Notes under the pieces: generated by a model
What the model saw: only the letters and a program-made list of their open reading frames with translations
The model's database searches: none
Told to the model about the DNA's origin: nothing
In this document: positions 7,967-19,456 of the stretch, in pieces
How positions within the stretch are numbered: the stretch's first letter is position 1
Layout of the letters: every line of letters starts with the position of its first letter
DNA from: Shinella kummerowiae
GTDB lineage: Bacteria; Pseudomonadota; Alphaproteobacteria; Rhizobiales; Rhizobiaceae
Length of the DNA: 64,000 nucleotides
Assembly: GCF_009827055.1 (NCBI RefSeq)
Contig: NZ_WUMK01000003.1
Span: 248,001 to 312,000 of the forward strand
Reading direction: 5' to 3'
Translations under genes and position numbers: made by a program

Positions 7967-10014
7967 ATGCTGAGAGTGATTTCGTGTATAACCTATGAGC
8001 ACGATTATGCCTTCGTGATCGCCGCCGCGATTGTCTGCATCGTGACGTCGATCATGACGGTGCGCCTGTTCGATCGCGCCGATCGCATCCCCGCTGCCCG
8101 CCGATTTTCCTGGATCGTCTTGTCCGGCATGGCCGGCGGCGCCGCCATATGGACCACGCATTTCGTCGCCATGCTGGGCTTTCAGCTACCGGCGGAACAC
8201 GCATTCGATGCGTTCCTGACGATCGGCTCGCTCCTCATTGCAATCAGCGTCACGGCCGGCGGCTTCTACATGACCGTGGAGCGGGCAGGAAATCTACCCC
8301 CCGAGATCGGTGGGCTGGTTTTCGGCATAGGCATCGTCGCCATGCACTTTACCGGCATGGCGAGCCTGGAAAATGCCGGGCAGCTCGAATGGGACCGGAC
8401 CCTCGTCACGGCCGCCGTGCTGTTCGCATTGGGTTTCGGCGCCCTGACCGCCCACCTGCTGGCCCGGTACAGTTCAGGCCTCAGCCGGCTCCTGGCGATG
8501 CTGACGCTGGTGCTTGCAATCTGCACCATGCATTTCACCGCCATGGGGGCGGCGACCTTGTTGCCGGACGCCACCGACGCCGCCCCGATGCATACGATGT
8601 CCAACGAATTCCTGGCCGTGCTCGTGCTGGCAACCATGGCGGTCATGGCCGGGTTGATACTCTACATGATGGACACCCGTTCGCAGCGGGAGTTGATCGA
8701 CAGCTTCCGGCATGCGGCGCGACACGATCCGCTGACGGGGCTGCCAAATCGCGCCTATCTGTCGGAGCATCTGCCTGCCATGCTGGCACAGGCGCGTGAT
8801 TGCAGTGCGCAGGCGGCGGTGGTCGTCATCGATCTCGACCGGTTCAAGGAAATCAACGACGTCCACGGGCATCATGCGGGTGATTGCCTGCTGCAGACGC
8901 TGGCAAAGCGGTTCGCACTGCAGATGAAGGCAGGCGAGATCATTGCCCGCGTCGGCGGCGACGAGTTTGTCGCGATCAAACATCCGGTTCATGAACAGGC
9001 CGACGTGGACGAATTTGCCCGACGCCTCGGCAACTGCATTGCCGAACCGGTGCAACGCGGCACGGCAACATTCACCGCAGGCGCAAGCATCGGGATCAGC
9101 CGTTTCCCAGGTGACGCAGACAGTGCGGAGGAGTTGATCGGAAGGGCAGATCTCGCCATGTATCGCGCGAAGCGGGCGATTGGCGACGCGGTTTGCTATT
9201 ATGAGCCATCCATGGATGAGGGGCGCCGGGAGCGCAGCGCCCTCGCGATGGAGCTGCGCCATGCGGTCGAGCGCGATGAGCTGGTGCTCCACTATCAACC
9301 GCAGTTGAACCTGCAATCCGGCGAGGTCATCGGCTACGAGGCGTTGGTGCGCTGGAAGCACCGTACCCGCGGTCTTGTGCCGCCATCCGACTTTATTCCG
9401 ATCGCCGAGGAGACCGGCCTGATCCTCCTGATCGGCGAGTGGGTGCTCAAAACGGCCTGTGAGGAAGCTGCGCGCTGGACCAAGCCGTACAGGATCGCCG
9501 TCAACATCGCATCCGCGCAACTCGCGCAGGCAGACCTGCCGAAATCCGTTCAAGAGGTCCTTTTCTCGTCGGGCCTGCCGGCATCGCGTCTGGAACTGGA
9601 GATTACCGAAGCAAGCCTCATAGAGGACCGCGAGCGGACGCTGCGCGTCATTCGCCAGTTGAAGACGCTGGGCGTGACCATCGCGATGGACGATTTCGGT
9701 ACGGGCTACTCCTCCCTCTCCATGTTGCAGACGTTCCCCTTCGACAAGGTCAAGCTGGATCGTTCCTTCATCGAGGCGGTGACGCCGATGCGGTGTCGAT
9801 GGCGATCGTCAAGGCGACGATCCTTCTCACCTCCAGCCTTGGAATGTCCGTCGTCGCGGAAGGCGTCGAGCGGCAGGAACAGGCCGATTTCTTGCAGGCG
9901 GAAGGATGCAGGGAAGCCCAGGGGTTCTTCTACGGCCGGCCGGAACCGCTATCGGCAATCGCTGGCAGGGTGGGCCGCGTGGCGACCGTGGAAGCCGGAC
10001 CTGTCGCTGCGTGA
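7967..10014 (+). pseudogene. MHYT-GGDEF-EAL c-di-GMP signalling gene interrupted by a frameshift
   Basis: An MHYT membrane sensor is followed by diguanylate cyclase and phosphodiesterase domains. The N-terminus has seven hydrophobic segments with HFVAMLGF, MHFTGMAS and MHFTAMGA copies. GGDEF is intact (RVGGDEFVAI) after HDPLTGLPNR. EAL begins intact (YEALVRW, DDFGTGYSSLSMLQ, KLDRSFIEA), but near 9779 one base is missing. The original frame runs on into Arg/Ser-rich sequence to 10111, while the true C-terminus (VSMAIVKATILL, VVAEGVERQEQADFL, GFFYGRP) continues in another frame to 10014. The start is set at the ATG at 7967 because family members begin MLRV near the first helix; the frame is open from 7892. 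Either a recent pseudogene with cyclase intact and phosphodiesterase lost, or a sequencing error. Confidence 0.85.
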
Positions 10015-10314
10015 TACGACGAAGTCATCATTCCAGTGCGCCCTGCACCCGCAGATAGAAAATCACGGGCAAAGAAAAAATAAACACGCTGGCATAGCTC
10101 TGATTCCGTGATGTTTTTTCAGTATTTTTTTTGAAAAAACCGGAGCTGCGGCGAGAATTTTGTTGCCGAAGGCGCCAAACATACTTATCTTCATGCTATC
10201 GAACTTTGCTTGCGACCTTTGTCTTCCGCCTTCCGGCTCGGTCAGATCTCCTCTCATTGTCGATTTATTTGCGGCTGATTTCGTCGCGTTTTCAACGATT
10301 GAAAGGATATCGTT
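10015..10314 (+). promoter_or_regulatory. Intergenic region and probable long cspA leader
   Basis: AT-rich sequence. It contains an inverted repeat GTTTTTTCA (10113-10121) / TGAAAAAAC (10132-10140) with a T-rich spacer, which may end transcription of the upstream gene. The following roughly 170 bases are pyrimidine-rich with no open frame and end in GAAAGGATATCGTT before the cspA ATG. Long untranslated leaders are usual for cold-shock genes; the exact start of transcription cannot be read. Confidence 0.4.
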
Positions 10315-10524
10315 ATGAGTTCAGGCACCGTAAAGTGGTTTAACGGCACCAAGGGCTACGGCTTCATCGCACCGGATGACGGCGCGAATGATATTTTCGT
10401 GCACATTTCCGCGGTCGAACGCGCCGGCCTCCGCTCGCTCGCCGAAGGCCAGAAGGTGAACTACGAAGTGGTCCAGGATCGCAAGTCCGGCAAGCTTTCT
10501 GCCGACAACCTGACCGCAGAATAA
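10315..10524 (+). CDS. cspA: Cold-shock protein, CspA family
   Basis: A 69-residue single-domain cold-shock protein. RNP1 (KGYGFIAP) and RNP2 (DIFVHIS) are both present, with the usual opening GTVKWFNGTKGYG and a C-terminal GKLSADNLTAE. It binds single-stranded RNA or DNA and acts as an RNA chaperone. Length and motifs are normal. The ATG at 10315 has AAAGGA eight bases upstream. It is followed by a strong hairpin terminator at 10590 and then by small genes and rpsU on the same strand, a recurrent neighbourhood in rhizobia. Rhizobial genomes hold many cspA paralogs, so the symbol gives the family rather than a specific ortholog. Confidence 0.95.
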   Translation: MSSGTVKWFNGTKGYGFIAPDDGANDIFVHISAVERAGLRSLAEGQKVNYEVVQDRKSGKLSADNLTAE

Positions 10525-10589
10525 CAGAATTGTTGCCCCTTTTCGCTGACCACGGATGTACTGGCAGCGAACAGAGCGCGACGGGAAGA

Positions 10590-10619
10590 GGTCGGGTCGA
10601 TGCCCGGCCTTTTTATTTT
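10590..10619 (+). terminator. Rho-independent terminator after cspA
   Basis: GGTCGGG (10590-10596) pairs with CCCGGCC (10603-10609), with one G-T wobble and a six-base loop. TTTTTATTTT follows directly. It lies 66 bases after the cspA stop. Confidence 0.8.
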
Positions 10620-10652
10620 CGCACTCGGGAAATTGGAACCTGAAAGGGCGCC

Positions 10653-10940
10653 ATGAACCGGAATGTCTATGCAATCGGCGATGCGGTAAAGCTCAAGACT
10701 GATCAGCACCGTTCTGCCGAAAGCGGGAGGGTTTGCCGGATCATCGCTGTGCTGCCGTCTGATCGCGGCGAAGTGCAATACCGCATTCGTGTCGGCGACG
10801 AGCCCCATGAACGCCGCGTTCTCGCAAGCGACATCGAGGCACCGGACACCCCGATGGTGACCAGGCCCAAAACGCCCACATCGCACGCCGGAGGAACGGA
10901 GCCCTGGTTCAAGGCCTCCAGCATCCGGACGAAAAAGTAA
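10653..10940 (+). CDS. Small conserved hypothetical protein in the cspA-rpsU block
   Basis: A 95-residue basic protein of unknown function. The first 65 residues look like a compact beta-rich fold: [21 protein letters not shown], then [19 protein letters not shown] and [11 protein letters not shown]. This opening recalls small KOW/SH3-like barrels, but that is only a visual similarity. The tail (about 66-95) is Pro/Thr/Lys-rich and probably disordered. There is no signal peptide or membrane segment. The ATG at 10653 is preceded by GAAAGGG. It sits between cspA and rpsU in the same direction, so a role linked to RNA or translation is plausible but unproven. Confidence 0.7.
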   Translation: MNRNVYAIGDAVKLKTDQHRSAESGRVCRIIAVLPSDRGEVQYRIRVGDEPHERRVLASDIEAPDTPMVTRPKTPTSHAGGTEPWFKASSIRTKK

Positions 10941-10977
10941 AACAAGCAGCGGTACTCCCGCCAAGGAAGGACATAAT

Positions 10978-11214
10978 TTGCAAGTTCTCGTCAGGGACAA
11001 CAACGTCGAGCAGGCTATCCGCGTTCTGAAAAAGAAGATGCAGAGAGAAGGTCTTTTTCGGGAAATGAAGGCGCGCAGCGCCTACGAAAAGCCCTCTGAG
11101 CGCAGAGTAAGAGAGAAAGCCGACGCCATCCGGCGCGCGCGCAAGCTCGCCCGCAAGAAAGCGCAGCGGGAAGGCTTGCTTCCGGCACCGAAGAAGAAGC
11201 CCATTCGCGCGTAA
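10978..11214 (+). CDS. rpsU: 30S ribosomal protein S21
   Basis: A 78-residue, strongly basic protein that matches bacterial S21 along its length: [40 protein letters not shown], then [21 protein letters not shown]21 binds late to the 30S platform near the anti-Shine-Dalgarno region and helps initiation. The predicted start is TTG at 10978, with AAGGA nine bases upstream; no ATG or GTG gives the conserved MQVLV start. The C-terminal extension ([10 protein letters not shown]) is a little longer than usual. Neighbours are two small basic genes and cspA. Confidence 0.95.
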   Translation: MQVLVRDNNVEQAIRVLKKKMQREGLFREMKARSAYEKPSERRVREKADAIRRARKLARKKAQREGLLPAPKKKPIRA

Positions 11215-11255
11215 TCGGGTGGCGACCAGTTTCCGGCCCAGATGAGGAGTGATCG

Positions 11256-11462
11256 ATGACTGCGACCCGACAGCAATTTTTTAAGCCTACCAAGGCGACG
11301 GCTGCCGAAAAGGCGGCTGAGACCAATTCTGTCGCGAAAGGCATTATCGAACAGGAAGCTGCCGCCCGCGAAAAGAAGACCGAGAAACTGCGCGCGCTGC
11401 GACTGGCCCAGGATATGGAGGCGGTCCAACCGGCTCCAACTCCCAAGCGAAAGCGCAAATAA
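11256..11462 (+). CDS. Small conserved hypothetical protein downstream of rpsU
   Basis: A 68-residue highly charged protein of unknown function, rich in Ala, Lys and Glu (KATAAEKAAETNSVAKGIIE, then AREKKTEKLRALRLAQDME), probably one long helix with a basic tail PTPKRKRK. No domain is recognised. The start is well supported: ATG at 11256 follows GAGGAG with good spacing. It follows rpsU by 41 bases on the same strand and a perfect hairpin lies after it, so it may be the last gene of the unit. The basic tail would suit nucleic-acid or ribosome binding, but that is inference. Confidence 0.7.
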   Translation: MTATRQQFFKPTKATAAEKAAETNSVAKGIIEQEAAAREKKTEKLRALRLAQDMEAVQPAPTPKRKRK

Positions 11463-11524
11463 CCGGCGCAGGCTGCGAAGGGCGTAGACGCCCAAGCAGG
11501 CCAATTTCGACGTCATCAAAGATA

Positions 11525-11553
11525 AAGCGGCCAAGCCATCGAATTGGCCGCTT
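11525..11553. terminator. Perfect stem-loop between convergent rpsU unit and nrdF
   Basis: AAGCGGCCAA (11525-11534) and TTGGCCGCTT (11544-11553) form a 10-bp perfect stem with a nine-base loop. It lies between two converging units. It has A-rich sequence on the left and only a short T-rich stretch on the right, so it could serve both strands as a terminator or processing site. Confidence 0.6.
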
Positions 11554-11652
11554 ACCTGTTCAGGAAACAGCAAACGTGGAATAGCGGACCGAAATGGTCG
11601 GCTCCCGGTTTCCGACCCGCCATATCACCGATATGAAACCCGTCTCCCGTCC

Positions 11653-14800
<3,148 letters not shown>

Positions 14801-14813
<13 letters not shown>

Positions 14814-15196
14814 AATCGTTCCAATCCATCTTTGACGTTGGCGACATCCTCATCCGTGCCCAGAAGCTCGAAGCGATAGAGATAAGGCACCCCGCATTTG
14901 GCGGAGATGACATCGCCGGCGATCCCGAAGGTCGCGCCGAAATTGCTGTTGCCCGCGGCAATCACGCCGCGAAGGTTCGCGCGGTTTTCCGCATCGTTGA
15001 GGAAGCGGATCACCTGTTTTGGAACGGCGCCTTTGCCATCCTCGGCGCAATAGGTCGGCACGACGAGGACGAAAAGCGCCCGTGCCTTCAGCGCTCCATC
15101 GGCGCGAAGGGGAATGCGGGCGGCTGGAATGCCGAGCTTTTGCACGAAGCGATGGGTGTTTTCCGACCGAGTGGAAAAATAGACGAGCTCACCCAT
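14801..15196 (-). CDS. nrdI: NrdI flavodoxin-like activator of class Ib RNR
   Basis: A 131-residue flavodoxin-fold protein that delivers an oxidant to assemble the NrdF manganese-tyrosyl cofactor. The start [19 protein letters not shown] is the FMN phosphate-binding loop. Later it has [10 protein letters not shown] and the family segment [20 protein letters not shown], followed by [12 protein letters not shown]. The length is typical. It lies 10 bases after nrdH and overlaps nrdE, so it is co-translated with both. Regulation is that of the operon: riboswitch, candidate NrdR box and promoter upstream of nrdH. Confidence 0.96.
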
Positions 15197-15206
15197 TGCC
15201 GCGGCT

Positions 15207-15428
15207 TCAGGCGAGCGCGCTGATCATGTCAGGGCGGAAGCCCGCCCAGTGTTGCTCGCCGGCGATGACGACTGGGACCTGGCGGTAGCCAAGACCCTGC
15301 ACGAGCGCGAAGGCATCGGCATCCTCGGAGACGTCGACGACGCTGTAGTCGATACCCTGGCGGTCGAGCGCACGGGTGGTCGCGTTGCACTGGACGCAGG
15401 CTGGCTTGGAGTAAACAGTGATGGACAT
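15207..15428 (-). CDS. nrdH: NrdH glutaredoxin-like redoxin
   Basis: A 73-residue thioredoxin-fold protein that reduces NrdE. It starts [20 protein letters not shown] with the CVQC active site, and shows GYRQVPVVI before the family-typical [13 protein letters not shown] end. The ATG at 15428 is chosen because earlier in-frame starts add 31 residues with no family match; GAGGAAG lies just before it. It is the first gene of nrdHIEF. It is separated from the riboswitch by about 270 bases with no gene. Confidence 0.96.
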   Translation of the reverse strand: MSITVYSKPACVQCNATTRALDRQGIDYSVVDVSEDADAFALVQGLGYRQVPVVIAGEQHWAGFRPDMISALA

Positions 15429-15499
15429 GGGCTTCCTCGTAATTTGGCAATTAGACGTGACGAATCGTTCAGCCATCCGCCGATGGCCGTCCGATGAAC

Positions 15500-15534
15500 T
15501 AAAAATGAAACAGGTGGCCACCCTGCAGGCGGCC
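15500..15534 (-). terminator. Possible riboswitch expression platform (hairpin plus T-rich run)
   Basis: On the minus strand a GGCC...GGCC hairpin (15534-15516, with CC/GG pairs inside) is followed by sequence ending CATTTTTAG (about 15508-15500). It lies between the B12 riboswitch and nrdH, so it could be the terminator chosen when cobalamin is bound. The stem is imperfect and the spacing to the aptamer is long. Confidence 0.3.
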
Positions 15535-15698
15535 GGACACCGGGGCGCCGCTTACTCGCGCGGAGGTACTGGAAACGGAATCGACATGACTTCACCCCGA
15601 AGCAACTATGCGAGGCGTTCGGGGAGACGGGGCGCGGCATCATTCCACAACCCAACGCTCGCCTTCCGGACACCCCGCCCGTGGACATTCATGCGCGA

Positions 15699-15885
15699 GG
15701 CAGGTCTCCTGGCTTGCGGGTCACGGCATCCGTCCGCCTTCCCAGGGCATTTGCGCCCCAGTGGTCTTTTGAACGAATGCTCGCCGCTTACAGTTGCGGG
15801 GGCAGCTCCGGATTGACGCAGCCATCATGGCCACTCCGGATTCCCGTCTTAGCCTTCAATCCTTTCGAATCGAAGGAACCTCGAA
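15699..15885 (-). promoter_or_regulatory. Cobalamin (B12) riboswitch upstream of nrdHIEF
   Basis: Read on the minus strand, the conserved landmarks come in the right order. They are GGTTCC, GGGAATCCGG, AATCCGGAGCTGCCCCCGC, AACTGTAAGCGG, CCACTGG, GGGAAGGCG and the B12 box AGCCAGGAGACCTGCC (15714-15699). The roughly 187-base span is normal. It sits 270 bases before nrdH. Such aptamers shut down genes when adenosylcobalamin is plentiful. Here that means turning off the B12-independent class Ib reductase, presumably because a B12-dependent class II enzyme (NrdJ, not in this window) is then active. Confidence 0.93.
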
Positions 15886-15921
15886 CACAAGATATAGTAG
15901 ACGAGGTAAAAAATGCGTCAA
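15885..15921 (-). promoter_or_regulatory. nrdHIEF promoter with candidate NrdR box
   Basis: On the minus strand TTGACG (15921-15916), a 16-base spacer and TACTAT (15899-15894) make a good sigma-70-type promoter, ending just before the riboswitch. The plus-strand 16-mer ACACAAGATATAGTAG (15885-15900) matches the NrdR-box consensus at about 13 of 16 positions and covers the -10. Only one box was found; NrdR sites usually come in pairs. Confidence 0.6.
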
Positions 15922-16189
15922 CAGCTATGACGACTTATCAACGACTTCGGTTCAGGGACCGAAGCAGGCCGAGGCCGCAACCATTTTTGATTGTCGCAAA
16001 GACAGCTGGAAAGAGACGGGGTACGGTGGACGAACACCAACCGCTGCATGCGGTTTTCGAGATAGTCGGGGCCAATGCGACAAGCCTTACGCCGTTCCTG
16101 ACGGCAAACGGCCAAATGACCTTCGTCCAGCCGGCCTTAGGGTGTCGTCACGTTGCCTGAAAAAGAATGCGCTTATCCGGGTAGACTTT

Positions 16190-16228
16190 GCCGATACGGC
16201 TTTCCCTTGGAAGGAGAGCCGTATCGGC
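16190..16228. terminator. Strong 12-bp stem-loop after the TRAP operon
   Basis: GCCGATACGGCT (16190-16201) and AGCCGTATCGGC (16217-16228) are perfectly complementary around a 15-base loop, 17 bases beyond the dctP stop on the minus strand. There is no U-tract, so it may be a processing or stabilising end. The stretch from about 15922 to 16189 holds no supportable gene. Confidence 0.55.
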
Positions 16229-16244
16229 GGGTAAACCGCTGGCG

Positions 16245-17240
16245 TCAGAGGCTTGCGCCGACTTCCCGCAGTTCTTTCAGAACCGGTGCCTTCGGCAGCC
16301 AGATCTCGTCATAAGCGGCGATGATTTCCGCGGTGTTCTTCAGGTCTACGTCGACGATCTTGATGCCGGCGTCCTTGAAGTTCTGCAGGAGGGTGGCTTC
16401 CTTTGCGACGGTGGCGTCGATCTGCTTGTCGAGCTCCTCGCGGGTGAGGCGGGCGATGAGTTCGCGATCCGCTTCCGGAACACCCTTCCAGACGCGACCG
16501 GACGCCAGCGCGACACAAGGCATGAAGATGGCGTTCATGCGCAGCATGGTCTTGGCGACCTTGTCGTAGCGCTGGTTCCAGGAGAGATCGAGGTCTGCTT
16601 CAAGGCCATCCACCTGACCGTTGGACATGGCGTCGAACACCTGCGGCGTCGGGATTGGCGTCGGCGCTGCACCGAGAAGCTGGTAAAAATCACGATAGGC
16701 CGGCGTCGTGTTGATGCGCAACTTCATGCCCTTGATATCTTCGATACCGGCGGTTTCCTTGCCCGTGAAGACGACGCGCAGGGTGGTGATGCCGTAACCA
16801 AGGCCGATCGTGCCGCTCTGGGCGGGCAGGACGTCGAGAAGCTTGGTGGCGACCGGGTGACGAACGAGCGCCGCGACCTTTTCCGTACTCTTGACGAGCC
16901 AGGGCGCATTGATGGCAGCGATCTGCGGAATGCGCGAGCCGAGTTCCGCGGTCATGATCCAGCCGAAATCCAGCGCGCCGGACTGCATCTGCTGCAGCAT
17001 GGCACCTTCGTTGCCGAGCTGGTTCGACGGGAAGACCTGGATCGAAAGGCGGCCGTTGGTTTCTTCCGCAAGGCGCTTGCCGACGGTTTCAGCCGCGACG
17101 TTCCACGGGTGGCCAGGCGGCGTCGTAATGCCGAGGCGATAGATCTTGGCGGTCTGCGCACGCAGGATCGACGGTGCGGAGACAGCCATTGCGGCACCCA
17201 GCGAGACGCTTTTCATCAAGGCACGGCGTGTAATGTTCAT
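16245..17240 (-). CDS. TRAP transporter solute-binding protein, DctP family
   Basis: A 331-residue periplasmic binding protein. The N-terminus MNITRRALMKSVSLGAAMAV with SAPSILRAQ looks like a Tat-type signal (twin Arg at 4-5) cleaved after about residue 29. The mature protein shows the DctP pattern: LGITTPPGHPWNVAAETVGK, QVFPSNQLGNEGAMLQQMQS, the conserved LRINTTPAYRDFYQLLGAAP arginine segment and NGQVDGLEADL. This Arg usually clamps a carboxylate, so an organic or sugar acid is likely. It is the last gene of dctQ-dctM-dctP, 29 bases after dctM. The substrate is unknown. Confidence 0.92.
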   Translation of the reverse strand: MNITRRALMKSVSLGAAMAVSAPSILRAQTAKIYRLGITTPPGHPWNVAAETVGKRLAEETNGRLSIQVFPSNQLGNEGAMLQQMQSGALDFGWIMTAELGSRIPQIAAINAPWLVKSTEKVAALVRHPVATKLLDVLPAQSGTIGLGYGITTLRVVFTGKETAGIEDIKGMKLRINTTPAYRDFYQLLGAAPTPIPTPQVFDAMSNGQVDGLEADLDLSWNQRYDKVAKTMLRMNAIFMPCVALASGRVWKGVPEADRELIARLTREELDKQIDATVAKEATLLQNFKDAGIKIVDVDLKNTAEIIAAYDEIWLPKAPVLKELREVGASL

Positions 17241-17269
17241 GGTGGTTCCCTCTGTTGTGAATTTACGGG

Positions 17270-18532
17270 TTAGGAGAAGTAGGTCGACAGTGCCGGGAAG
17301 ATCGAAAGCAGCACCAGGATGACGCAGCAGATCAGGAAGAACGGCAGCGTGACGATGAACATCTTGCCGGGCTTGGCACCCGTCACCGCGGCGGCGATGA
17401 AGAAGTTCAGCCCGACCGGCGGGGACAGGAAGCCGAGGACCAGGTTGAGCACGGCGACGACGCCGAAATGCACCGGGTCGATGCCGTAGACTTCCGTCGC
17501 GATCGGCAGCAGGATCGGAACGGTCATGATGAGGCCCGGTGCGCCGTCAATGACCGTGCCGATGACGAGCAGGATCACATTGACCAGCAGCATGAACGTG
17601 ATCGGGTCTTTCGCGATGGTCTGGATCCATTCCGCCACGTGCTGGGGAACCATGCCGTAGACGAGGACCCAGGAGAACACGGCGGCGGCCGCGATCAGGA
17701 ACAGAATGCCCGCCGATAGGACCCCCGATTTGACGAACATTCCGGGAAGCTGTTTCAGGCGCAGATCGCCCGTCACAAAACGCCCGACAAGGACCGCGGC
17801 AACCACGCCCATCGCTGCGGCTTCGGTCGGATTGGCAAGGCCGGTCACGATCGAACCCACGATGATCAGCGGAATGATCAGCGTCGGCAGGGCCTTCAGC
17901 GTGATGGTCACACGTTCACGCATCGGCAGGCTCGCGCCGCGCGGATAGTTGTAGACATAGCCCATGAGCGCGATCACCACGACGAAGGCGATGGTGAGAA
18001 TGACGCCGGGAATGATGCCGGCGGCCAGCATGGTTCCCACGGGAACCTGCGCGATGACGCTGTAGACAACGAACATGATGGACGGGGGAATGATCGGCCC
18101 GAGCATGCCGGCATAGGCGGTGAGGCCGGCAGCGAAGGTCTTGTCGTAGCCCTTCTTTTCCATTTCCGGGACGATCATCTGCGACATCAGCGCAACCTGT
18201 GCCGCAGCCGAGCCGAGAATGGAGGCGACGAACATGTTGGCGAGCAGGTTGACATAGGCGAGGCCGCCCTTGAGCGCGCCGACGAACGCCATTGCCATGT
18301 CGATGATGCGCCGCGTGATGCCACCCCCGTTCATGATCTCACCGATGAGAATGAACAGCGGGATGGCGATCAGGCCGTAACTGTCCAGCCCGGTGAACAT
18401 CTGGGTGGGAAAGGAGACGAACAGAACCATGTTGTCGCTCTGCCAGATATACGCCGCCGCCGTGAGACACAGCACAATGGAGATCGGCAGGCCAATCAGC
18501 ATGAGGGCAACGAATGCGCCGAAGGTAAACAT
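17270..18532 (-). CDS. TRAP transporter large permease, DctM family
   Basis: A 420-residue membrane protein of about 12 hydrophobic segments, normal for DctM, the sodium-coupled subunit of TRAP importers. Family marks include IPLFILIGEIMNGGGITRRI, GSAAAQVALMSQMIVPEMEK, GYDKTFAAGLTAYAGMLGPIIPPS and FGVVAVLNLVLGFLSPPVG. Its ATG overlaps the dctQ stop by one base (TGATG), so the two membrane subunits are translationally coupled. It is controlled from the promoter and palindrome in front of dctQ. Confidence 0.95.
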   Translation of the reverse strand: MFTFGAFVALMLIGLPISIVLCLTAAAYIWQSDNMVLFVSFPTQMFTGLDSYGLIAIPLFILIGEIMNGGGITRRIIDMAMAFVGALKGGLAYVNLLANMFVASILGSAAAQVALMSQMIVPEMEKKGYDKTFAAGLTAYAGMLGPIIPPSIMFVVYSVIAQVPVGTMLAAGIIPGVILTIAFVVVIALMGYVYNYPRGASLPMRERVTITLKALPTLIIPLIIVGSIVTGLANPTEAAAMGVVAAVLVGRFVTGDLRLKQLPGMFVKSGVLSAGILFLIAAAAVFSWVLVYGMVPQHVAEWIQTIAKDPITFMLLVNVILLVIGTVIDGAPGLIMTVPILLPIATEVYGIDPVHFGVVAVLNLVLGFLSPPVGLNFFIAAAVTGAKPGKMFIVTLPFFLICCVILVLLSIFPALSTYFS

Positions 18533-19146
18533 CAGGCAGCTCCTTCGGCAGTCGTCAGCGAGACCTGCTCGCGCTTGCGCGCAATCCCGAGGTCTTCAAG
18601 CAGGTTGGCTGCGTTATGGACGACGAGCGTGAGGGCGAAGATCGGCAGGATCAGGTTGACGATCCAGGTCGGCCATTCCAGCGTCTGGGTGCGCTCGGTG
18701 TAGAGGAAGTTGAAGGTTTCTGCGGCGAAAGCCTGGGCATCGAAACCGTGCGAAGCGATGCCGACTGGATCCAGCCACAACCAGCACACCACGGCAAATC
18801 CGATCGCAAAGGCCAAGGATATCCCGGTGGCGAGGGCGCGCAGGCAGGCGACACATTTGGGCGGCAACTGATCTGACAGGAGCGTGACCGCGAAATCGAT
18901 CCGCAGCCGCGTCATGACCGACGCGCCAATGAAGCCCAGCCAGATCATCGAGAAAATCGAGGCCTCGTCGATCCAGTAGATCGGCACCTTAGCGAAGCGG
19001 GTGACGACGTTGACCAGGATCAATGCCAGCAGCACCGTTATGAAAATCCCGGCCAGGATTTTTTCCCCACGCAGGAGCGCCTGGGACAGGCCTGTGATCT
19101 TCTCCGCCCAGAACGGATGGTTTCGTGGCTCCGCTGTCAACGGCAT
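18532..19146 (-). CDS. TRAP transporter small permease, DctQ family
   Basis: A 204-residue membrane protein with four hydrophobic segments. The typical DctQ core is present: ILAGIFITVLLALILVNVVTR, IYWIDEASIFSMIWLGFIGA and SVMTRLRIDFAVTLL. The N-terminal 35 residues and the middle loop (ASHGFDAQAFAAETFNFLYT) are longer than average. It is the first gene of the TRAP operon. AGGAGGAGG precedes the ATG at 19146, and a long perfect palindrome lies directly upstream. It pairs with DctM, possibly as a scaffold for the binding protein. Confidence 0.93.
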   Translation of the reverse strand: MPLTAEPRNHPFWAEKITGLSQALLRGEKILAGIFITVLLALILVNVVTRFAKVPIYWIDEASIFSMIWLGFIGASVMTRLRIDFAVTLLSDQLPPKCVACLRALATGISLAFAIGFAVVCWLWLDPVGIASHGFDAQAFAAETFNFLYTERTQTLEWPTWIVNLILPIFALTLVVHNAANLLEDLGIARKREQVSLTTAEGAA

Positions 19147-19161
19147 CGTACGCCTCCTCCT

Positions 19162-19195
19162 CTTGCATACTTAGTGTATTCATAAAGTATGCAAG
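19162..19195 (-). promoter_or_regulatory. Palindromic operator in front of the TRAP operon
   Basis: CTTGCATACTT (19162-19172) and AAGTATGCAAG (19185-19195) form a perfect 11-bp inverted repeat with a 12-base AT-rich spacer, 16 bases before the dctQ start. The half-site resembles those of GntR/FadR-type regulators. It differs from the TATCAC(A/T)TAT motif found at three other places in this island, so a separate regulator is likely. The rest of 19196-19456 shows nothing I recognise. Confidence 0.6.
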
Positions 19196-19456
19196 AATGA
19201 GTCATGTCAACCATTTTCCGCCGCCGTTGGCGGAACATGGGAGCGAATAGACCGTCATTCCCACCCGCCCCCCACGCGCCATCGTTGACTCGTGCCGTCG
19301 GTTAAATCCGCCAAGTGTAGTTTGGAGCAAATGGGGCTGGGTCAGGCGGCCACGCGCCGCGCCAAGAACTCTGGCTGGCGAAACGCCTCACCGGAAGCCG
19401 GGCTGACGATATGCACAAGAACACAGAGTATGTGTGGGCGCAGCCGGCGCCAAAAC

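Noticed and set aside
19292-19456. Possible gene remnant on either strand downstream of the small ORF
   Set aside because: Short readable stretches exist on both strands, but none matches a family I recognise.
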